NCBI GenBank assembly: GCA_036435485.1
Contig: CM071599.1
Coordinates: forward strand, 208,667,178-208,731,177
DNA from: Saposhnikovia divaricata
Taxonomy: Eukaryota; Streptophyta; Magnoliopsida; Apiales; Apiaceae
DNA length: 64,000 nucleotides
Direction of reading: 5' to 3'
The notes beneath the pieces are model-generated. The model ran no database searches. It was not told where the DNA came from and saw only the letters and a list, made by a program, of their open reading frames with translations. Shown here one piece after another: positions 58,133 to 64,000 of this stretch; position 1 is the first letter of the stretch; every line of letters begins with the position of its first letter. Position numbers and translations under genes: made by a program.

Positions 58133-61100
58133 TTATGACAAGTTAAGCATACCTAGTTCACCTACCAATCTTGTGAATGTGGATTCATCAAGAGGCTTGG
58201 TGAAGATATCTGCAAGCTGCATTTCACTTGGCACAAAGTGCATTTCTACTGTACCATTCATCATATGTTCTCTAATGAAGTGGTATTTGATGTCAATATG
58301 CTTGGTTCTCGAATGTTACACTGGATTCCCTGTGATGGCAGTAGCACTTGTGTTGTTACAGAAAATTGGAATCTTCTCAACTTTTAGACCATAGTCAATA
58401 AGTTGATTCCTCATCCATAGAATCTGTGCACAATAACTTCCAGCAGCAATGTACTCAGCTTCAGCTGTAGAAGTGGAGACTGAGTTCTGTTTCTTACTGA
58501 ACCATGAAACAAGCCTGTTTCCTAGAAATTGACAGGAACCTGTAGTACTTTTCCTATCAACTCTGCAACCTGCATAATCTGCATCTGAATAGCCAGTTAG
58601 ATCAAATCCAGATTCTCTTGGGTACCAAATGCAAAGGTTTGGTGTTCCCTTGAGATACCTGAAAATTCTCTTAATTGCTATCAAGTGAGACTCTCTAGGG
58701 TCAACTTGAAATCTAGCACAAAAACAAGTAGAAAACATTATATCAGGTCTACTAGCTGTTAGATATAGAAGTGAACCTACCATGCCTCTATAGCTTGAGA
58801 TGTCCACAGACTTTTCCTTAGTATTCAACTCAAGCTTAGTTGCAGTGGCCATAGGTGTTTTTGCAGAGGTACAATCCATCAAGTCAAATTTCTTTAAAAG
58901 ATCATAAATATATTTTGTTTGACTTATGAAAATGCCCTCATTAACTTGCTTTACTTGTAGGCCAAGAAAGTAAGTTAATTCACCCATCATGCTCATTTCA
59001 TACCTACTTTGCATAAGTTTGGCAAACCTTTTGCAAAGCTTCTCATCTGTAGACCCAAAAATAATATCATCTACATAGATTTGAACAAGTATTGAAGAGC
59101 CATTAATATTCCTATGAAATAAGGTTTTATCTACTATACCTCTAGTGAAGTGATTCTCCAAAAGAAATTGAGATAAAGTGTCATACCAGGCTCTTGGTGC
59201 TTGCTTCAAACCATAAAGTGCTTTCATGAGAAGATATACATATTCTGGAAATTCTGGATCTTCAAAGCCAGGAGGTTGATGGACATAGACCTCTTCTTCC
59301 AGTTCCCCATTTAGAAAGGCACTTTTGACATCCATTTGATAGACCTTGAAATTGGCATGTGCTGCATAGGCTAGGAAGATTCTTATTGCCTCAAGTCTTG
59401 CCACTGGAGCAAAAGTTTCATCAAAATCTATCCCTTCTTCTTGAGAATAGCCCTTTGCCACTAATCTAGCTTTATTCCTCACAATTATGCCATTTTCATC
59501 TGTCTTATTCTTGAGAACCCATTTAGTACCTATGACACTTCTATCATCAGGTTTGGGCGTAAGCTTCCACACTTTATTTCTTTCAAATTGGTTTAGCTCT
59601 TCTTGCATTGCTAAGACCCAATCTGGATCTAGAAGGGCATCTTCCACTTTCTTAGGTTCCTCTTGAGACAGGAAGCTACTGTATAGACATTCTGCTTGAG
59701 TGGCCCTTCTAGTTTGGACTCTTGAATTTGATTCACCAATGATTAACTCAGATGGATGATCTCTAGTCCATTTTCTTGCAGGTGAAAGGTTTGATCTTGA
59801 TGAGGTTGCTTCATTTTAATGAGCATGATCATGTTGATTTAGCATTGAATTTTGACCCTGAGAAACTCCCCCTGAGTTTATTGTCCTTGCTGAATTATGA
59901 AGTTGACTGTCAACGGATGCATCATTTTGCCGGTCGACGGATGCTTGAGAATCTCTGTCAACGGATGCATCTCTAATATTGTCAACGGATGTTTTAGAAT
60001 GACTGTCAACTGATGCTTTATTTCCAGTGTGAGCATCACTTCTAGTTGGTACAACAACTCTTGGTGGATCTCTGTGATCATGATCTTCATCTTCATCATC
60101 ATCATAGTACATTCTTCCTTCACCTTCATTCTCAAATTCCAACTTTTCATGGGAGCCTCCATCATTTAGACCTAGAATCTTTTGATCATCAAACACTACA
60201 TGTACAGATTCCATAACAATGTTGGTTCTTAGATTGTAGACTTTGTAGGCTTTCCCTGCTGCATATCCAACAAAAATAGCTTCATCTGCCTTTGCTTCAA
60301 ATTTGCCCAAGTTATCTCCATGATTCCTTAGCACAAAACACTTACATCCAAAGACATGAAGGAAAGCTAAAGTTGGTTTCTTGTTGGTTAACAACTGATA
60401 AGGAGTCATTCCTCTAGCTTGGTTGACCAAGGAAATATTCTGAGTAAAGCATGCAGTGTTGACAGCTTCAGCCCAGAAATATGTTGGTAACCTTGATTCA
60501 CTTAACATTGTTCTAGCCGCTTCAATGAGAGTTCTGTTTTTCCTTTCAACAACCCCATTTTGTTGAGGTGTTTTGGCAGCAGAAAACTCATGGACAATTC
60601 CATTTTCTTCACAGAAAATCTTCATTGTGGAATTCTTGAATTCAGTATCATTGTCACTCCTGATTCTTTGAACTCTGTCTTCAGAACCATTGTTTAGTAT
60701 TCTGAGGTGATTGATGATGATTTTACTTGCACAATCCTTGGAGTGCAGGAAGAAGGTCCATGTAAACTTAGAAAAATCATCTACAATCACCAGACAGTAT
60801 TTCTTCTTAGAAATAGACATGACATTTACTGGACCAAATAAGTCCATATGCAGCAATTGAAGAGGCTTAACAATGGATGACTCTGTCTTGCTCTTGAAGG
60901 ATGATTTCTTTTGTTTCCCTAATTGGAAGGCATCACACAGTCCATCTCTGATAAATTCCAATTGAGGGATTCCTCTAGCAAGATCCTTTCTTACCAAATC
61001 ATTCATAACTTTAAAATTCAAATGTGACAGTTTCTTATGTCATAGCCAACTCTCATCCTTACTTGCTTTGCTGAAGAGACAAGTAATGGATTCTGAGCAT

Positions 61101-61460
61101 GCTGAATTGAAGTCAGCTATGTAAACATTTCCTTTTTTAAAACCTGTCAATACCAAATTGTTGTCTTCCTTGGCAGAAACAACACAGGCTTCTTTTGTGA
61201 ATTTTACTTCATAGTCTTTGTCACAAATCTGACTGACGCTCAGCAAATTGTGCTTCAAACCTTCAACTAAAGCCACTTCTTCAATGATGACATTGTCTTT
61301 TGAAATCAGGCCATATCCCTTAGTATATCCTTTGCTGTCATCTCCAAAGGTAATTCTAGGGCCAGCTCCTTCCTTGAACTCTGTGAGCAGGGTTGAATCT
61401 CCTGTCATGTGCTTAGAGCATCCACTGTCTAGGTGTCATAGATTCCTTCTGTTTCCCTGC
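58133..61460 (-). pseudogene. Pol of copia element B (protease, integrase, RT, RNase H), broken by stops
   Basis: One frame carries the whole pol but is interrupted at 61436 (TGA), 61040 (TGA), 59816 (TAA) and 58316 (TAA). Seen in order: protease motif LDSGCSKHMTGD, integrase finger remnant (the expected CDAC reads CDAF), integrase core with MDLFGPV, RSDNDTEF (relatives have RSDNGTEF) and PQQNGVVERKNRT, then RT with KARLVAKGYSQEEGIDF and catalytic YVDD, and RNase H with YSDADYAGC. The frame ends at TAA 58133 after IFTKPLDESTF. Between integrase and RT is a Ser-Val-Asp repeat encoded by a 24-bp tandem repeat. Copia order (integrase before RT) is clear. Confidence 0.88.
59909..60014 (-). repeat. 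24-bp tandem repeat encoding SVD units
   Basis: GTCAACGGAT-type words start at 59909, 59933, 59957, 59981 and 60005, exactly 24 bases apart. On the coding strand they give an 8-residue repeat with ASVD or TSVD at its core, in the linker between integrase and RT. Confidence 0.9.
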
Positions 61461-61478
61461 ACACATTCTAAAAACAAA

Positions 61479-63908
61479 TCAAGTTGATTTTGGTACCCAA
61501 GCTTCCTTGGGTCCTTTCTTGTTAGCCTTTGACTTTGCACTCTTAGCATTCTTCAACTTAGGTGTAGATGCTTGAGTGATGGGGTTTGACAAATGCTCAT
61601 TTGCATGAATATTTGATGCATGTATTTGTGGAAAATTGGCATACATATTATTCATGCTAGGAATGCTCCATGACATTTGTGGCACATTCACAGATTGAAA
61701 ATAAGGATTAGACACATATGGCATGTTCACATATGGATTTAAAAAACTAGCATTTTGATACAAACCAGGCATTGCATGCATACATGGTATTGTTTGAGGT
61801 ACATGAACAGGAGCCTTGTTAACAATCTTGCAATTAGAAGATAGGTGATTGACACTATTACAATTACTACAAGTTTTCCTAGGGGCAAACTTGTCAGGAG
61901 AATAATTGTTTTTCTTGTTGATGCCTATCTTACCATTTCTGTTCTTTTTCTTTTTACCCTCAATTTCTACCTTTTCATTATCTAATTTACCAACAGCCTT
62001 TTTGTTATGTAAATCACCTGCCTTAGCCTTCCCACTAGATTTGGTTTGGCTACTCTCACCACTAACAAAGTTCTTGTTGACTGGACCATACTTGATATCC
62101 ACTTTCTTGACTTCCTTCTTACTAACAAACTTTTTGTTAGTCGACGGATACCTCTCATCCGTTGATGGTTCATCTATCAACGGATGATCACTATCCGTTG
62201 ATTCACAAATAGTCTCTAGATCCTCAAGGCCAGGTTCCAGCTCCTTTTTCTTTTGAGTCCAGGTATCCTTCACAAACGATTCTATTCCCTGGACTTCTAT
62301 TATGTTTTGAGAAATATTCCTACAACTTTGAAATTTAGCAATTATCCCTTGTTCTTTTTCAAGCTGGTCTTTTGAAATCAGTTCTCTTTTTAACACATCT
62401 TCAAGTTCACTTTTAGCATTATTGCAATCAACTCTCATTTTCTCAAATTCTAGAAATTGAGCTTCTAGAGCAGCATTTCTATCACTTAAAAACATATTAG
62501 TCTCTTTAATCCTATTGTTCTCTTTAGTAAGTGATTTAAGAGTAACACTCAAGTGATATAGTTCAGTAGACATTTCATCTATAACACTATTGCATTCCTC
62601 TTTGGTGAGCTCAGAGAGATTAGTAGAAAATACCTGATTGCTAGCTGAACTTGCTTCCTGCTCTCCAGAATCAGCCATCAATGCAAGGTTGACAAACTCA
62701 ACATCATCATCAGAATGATTGTCATCAGCAGCCCAGTCATACTCTTGGGTCAAGAATGCCTTTCCTTTCTGCATGAGAAGATCAAAATATTTCTTCTTGT
62801 AGTCAACTGTCTCAGTTGACTTTCCCTTGTTCTCAGATCTAGGCTTCTTGCATTCACTTATCATGTGACCAGCAATTCCACAATTGTAGCATTTAATTTT
62901 GGATTTATCCACATAGTTGCTTGTGTAAAAATCCTTGTTAAATGGCTTGGCCACCCCAGAGTTTCTCTTGAATTTCAGCTTAGAGAATCTTCTAGACAGA
63001 AAAGCTAAGTGCTCATCTATCTCATCCAATTCATCCTGCTGAAGGACATTCAATTCCTCGGACACCTTTTCCTTGCTCTTGCTTGATTCTGCTATACCTT
63101 TACAAACCTCCCTGTTTGGTGTAGAACTAGAAGCTTCTGTCCTTTCCTCCTTTTGCTCCAAGTTGGCGACAAGTGCAACTGACCCACTTTTCTTTTGAGA
63201 CTTCTCAATCTCTTCATCCTGCTCCATTTCCAGCTCATATGTCTTTAAAGTTCCATAGAGCCTTTCAAGAGTAAATGTCTTGTACTCTTGAGTGTTTCTT
63301 AGAGAAACAGTCATTGGCTTCCATTCCCTGGGCAGTGATCTCAGAAATTTGAGATTAGAATCTTTAACTTGATAGATTCTTCCATACAGTTTCAAACCAT
63401 TTAGTAGCTTTTGAAATCTACTAAATGTATCATTCAATGTTTCTCCACTCTTAAAATGGAAGTGTTCATACTGTTGGATTAGTAGTTGCATCTTGTTTTC
63501 CCTCACCTGTTCTGTTAATTCACAAAGGGTTTGAACAGTGTCCCATACTTCCTTGGAGGTAGTACAGTTAATAACATTGTCAACCATGTCTGTTTCTAGA
63601 CCATTGAACAATATATTCATGATCTTTTTGTCTTTGTGGACTTCCGCAATATCTTCAAGACTCCATTCAGAAACATGTTTGGGAATGAGAGTGTCAGGCA
63701 CATCTTCAGCCAGGCCAACTCTTGTTGCAGTCTTCATTGGAACGTGAGGACCCTTGTCAATGCAATCCACAAAACCCTTATCAATAGACAAGAGATGTAG
63801 ACGCATTTTTACTTTCCAGTGAAAGTAATTCTCTCTATCAAGAACTGGTATCTTTACTCCATAATCCTTCTTAGACATGTTGGAAGTGTGTTGATCTTTA
63901 AACTTCAA
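61479..63908 (-). CDS. Gag of copia element B
   Basis: An open frame of 809 residues; a second ATG at residue 11 (MSKKDYGVKI) may be the true start. The UBN2-type gag domain is visible (PVLDRENYFHWKVKM, LLIQQYEHFHFKSGETLNDT). Two CCHC knuckles follow: CYNCGIAGHMISEC near residue 340 and CSNCNSVNHLSSNC near 680. Between them lies a coiled-coil region. It ends AWVPKST and TGA at 61479. The pol frame is different, so a frameshift (programmed or degenerative) separates them. Four ATCAACGGAT-type words lie in it at 62140-62202. Confidence 0.85.
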   Translation of the reverse strand: MKFKDQHTSNMSKKDYGVKIPVLDRENYFHWKVKMRLHLLSIDKGFVDCIDKGPHVPMKTATRVGLAEDVPDTLIPKHVSEWSLEDIAEVHKDKKIMNILFNGLETDMVDNVINCTTSKEVWDTVQTLCELTEQVRENKMQLLIQQYEHFHFKSGETLNDTFSRFQKLLNGLKLYGRIYQVKDSNLKFLRSLPREWKPMTVSLRNTQEYKTFTLERLYGTLKTYELEMEQDEEIEKSQKKSGSVALVANLEQKEERTEASSSTPNREVCKGIAESSKSKEKVSEELNVLQQDELDEIDEHLAFLSRRFSKLKFKRNSGVAKPFNKDFYTSNYVDKSKIKCYNCGIAGHMISECKKPRSENKGKSTETVDYKKKYFDLLMQKGKAFLTQEYDWAADDNHSDDDVEFVNLALMADSGEQEASSASNQVFSTNLSELTKEECNSVIDEMSTELYHLSVTLKSLTKENNRIKETNMFLSDRNAALEAQFLEFEKMRVDCNNAKSELEDVLKRELISKDQLEKEQGIIAKFQSCRNISQNIIEVQGIESFVKDTWTQKKKELEPGLEDLETICESTDSDHPLIDEPSTDERYPSTNKKFVSKKEVKKVDIKYGPVNKNFVSGESSQTKSSGKAKAGDLHNKKAVGKLDNEKVEIEGKKKKNRNGKIGINKKNNYSPDKFAPRKTCSNCNSVNHLSSNCKIVNKAPVHVPQTIPCMHAMPGLYQNASFLNPYVNMPYVSNPYFQSVNVPQMSWSIPSMNNMYANFPQIHASNIHANEHLSNPITQASTPKLKNAKSAKSKANKKGPKEAWVPKST
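62140..62202. repeat. Four ATCAACGGAT/ATCCGTTGAT words alternating in orientation
   Basis: Starts at 62140 (GTCGACGGAT), 62157 (reverse), 62176 (forward) and 62193 (reverse), spaced 17, 19 and 17 bases, inside gag of element B. Confidence 0.9.
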
Positions 63909-63923
63909 ATATGTTAGAAGCTT

Positions 63924-63935
63924 GCTGTGATACCA
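63924..63935 (-). other. Primer binding site of element B (initiator tRNA-Met type)
   Basis: On the minus strand TGGTATCACAGC follows the 5' LTR after two bases. The common copia PBS is TGGTATCAGAGC, so there is one mismatch. Confidence 0.85.
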
Positions 63936-63937
63936 AT

Positions 63938-64000
63938 TGTTATTCCCAGATTACACACTTGTATAATTGTAGAAGGGGGGGGGTTGAATACAATTCTTGA
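63938..64000 (-). mobile_element. 5' LTR of copia element B (cut by the window edge)
   Basis: TGTTATTCCC... on the plus strand, with the C-rich box (GGGGGGGGG on this strand). It matches 38186 onward. The rest of the LTR lies beyond the window. Confidence 0.8.

Overview
This is a plant nuclear genome window, most likely from a eudicot: intron-rich nuclear genes, plant-only gene families, Emigrant- and Stowaway-type MITEs, and Athila- and SIRE-like LTR retrotransposons. I cannot name the species from the sequence. No rRNA, tRNA or CRISPR array was found by eye.

Left third (about 1 to 26,700) is gene space. Four complete genes lie on the minus strand and their exons could be joined in frame across splice sites: a Mn-type metal tolerance protein (1827-5427, 7 exons), a SINA-type RING E3 ubiquitin ligase (8431-11538, 4 coding exons plus a 5' UTR exon near 13.4-13.6 kb), an organellar RNA pseudouridine synthase (14365-21566, 9 exons) and the SMC5/6 subunit NSE1 (22501-26631, 6 exons). 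They share no obvious pathway. MITEs, microsatellites and small tandem duplications sit between and inside them. In three of the four, one intron begins almost at once with a long (CT)n tract (sense strand).

Middle (27 to 35.5 kb) is repeat-dense. A foldback-like element made of inverted tandem repeats (27148-28566) is followed by a related Pack-MULE-like element (29215-30784) that carries pieces of a starch branching enzyme gene and is itself split by a hAT MITE. Then come a truncated Athila-type solo LTR containing an 857-bp hAT element, a minisatellite, one orphan first exon and a Helitron-like 3' end.

Right part (35.5 to 64 kb) is a stack of nested LTR retrotransposons, all coding on the minus strand. 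Copia element A (3' LTR 35554-36275 plus the end of its env-like ORF) is interrupted at 38186 by copia element B, which runs off the right edge (gag, pol and env-like ORF, all with stops). B's env-like ORF is split by two younger insertions with 5-bp target duplications: a full-length Athila-type gypsy element C (40432-52291, target GTGTC, LTRs about 99.6% identical by eye, intact pol) and a 4.6-kb solo LTR D (52950-57561, target GCCGC). Insertion order reads A, then B, then C and D.
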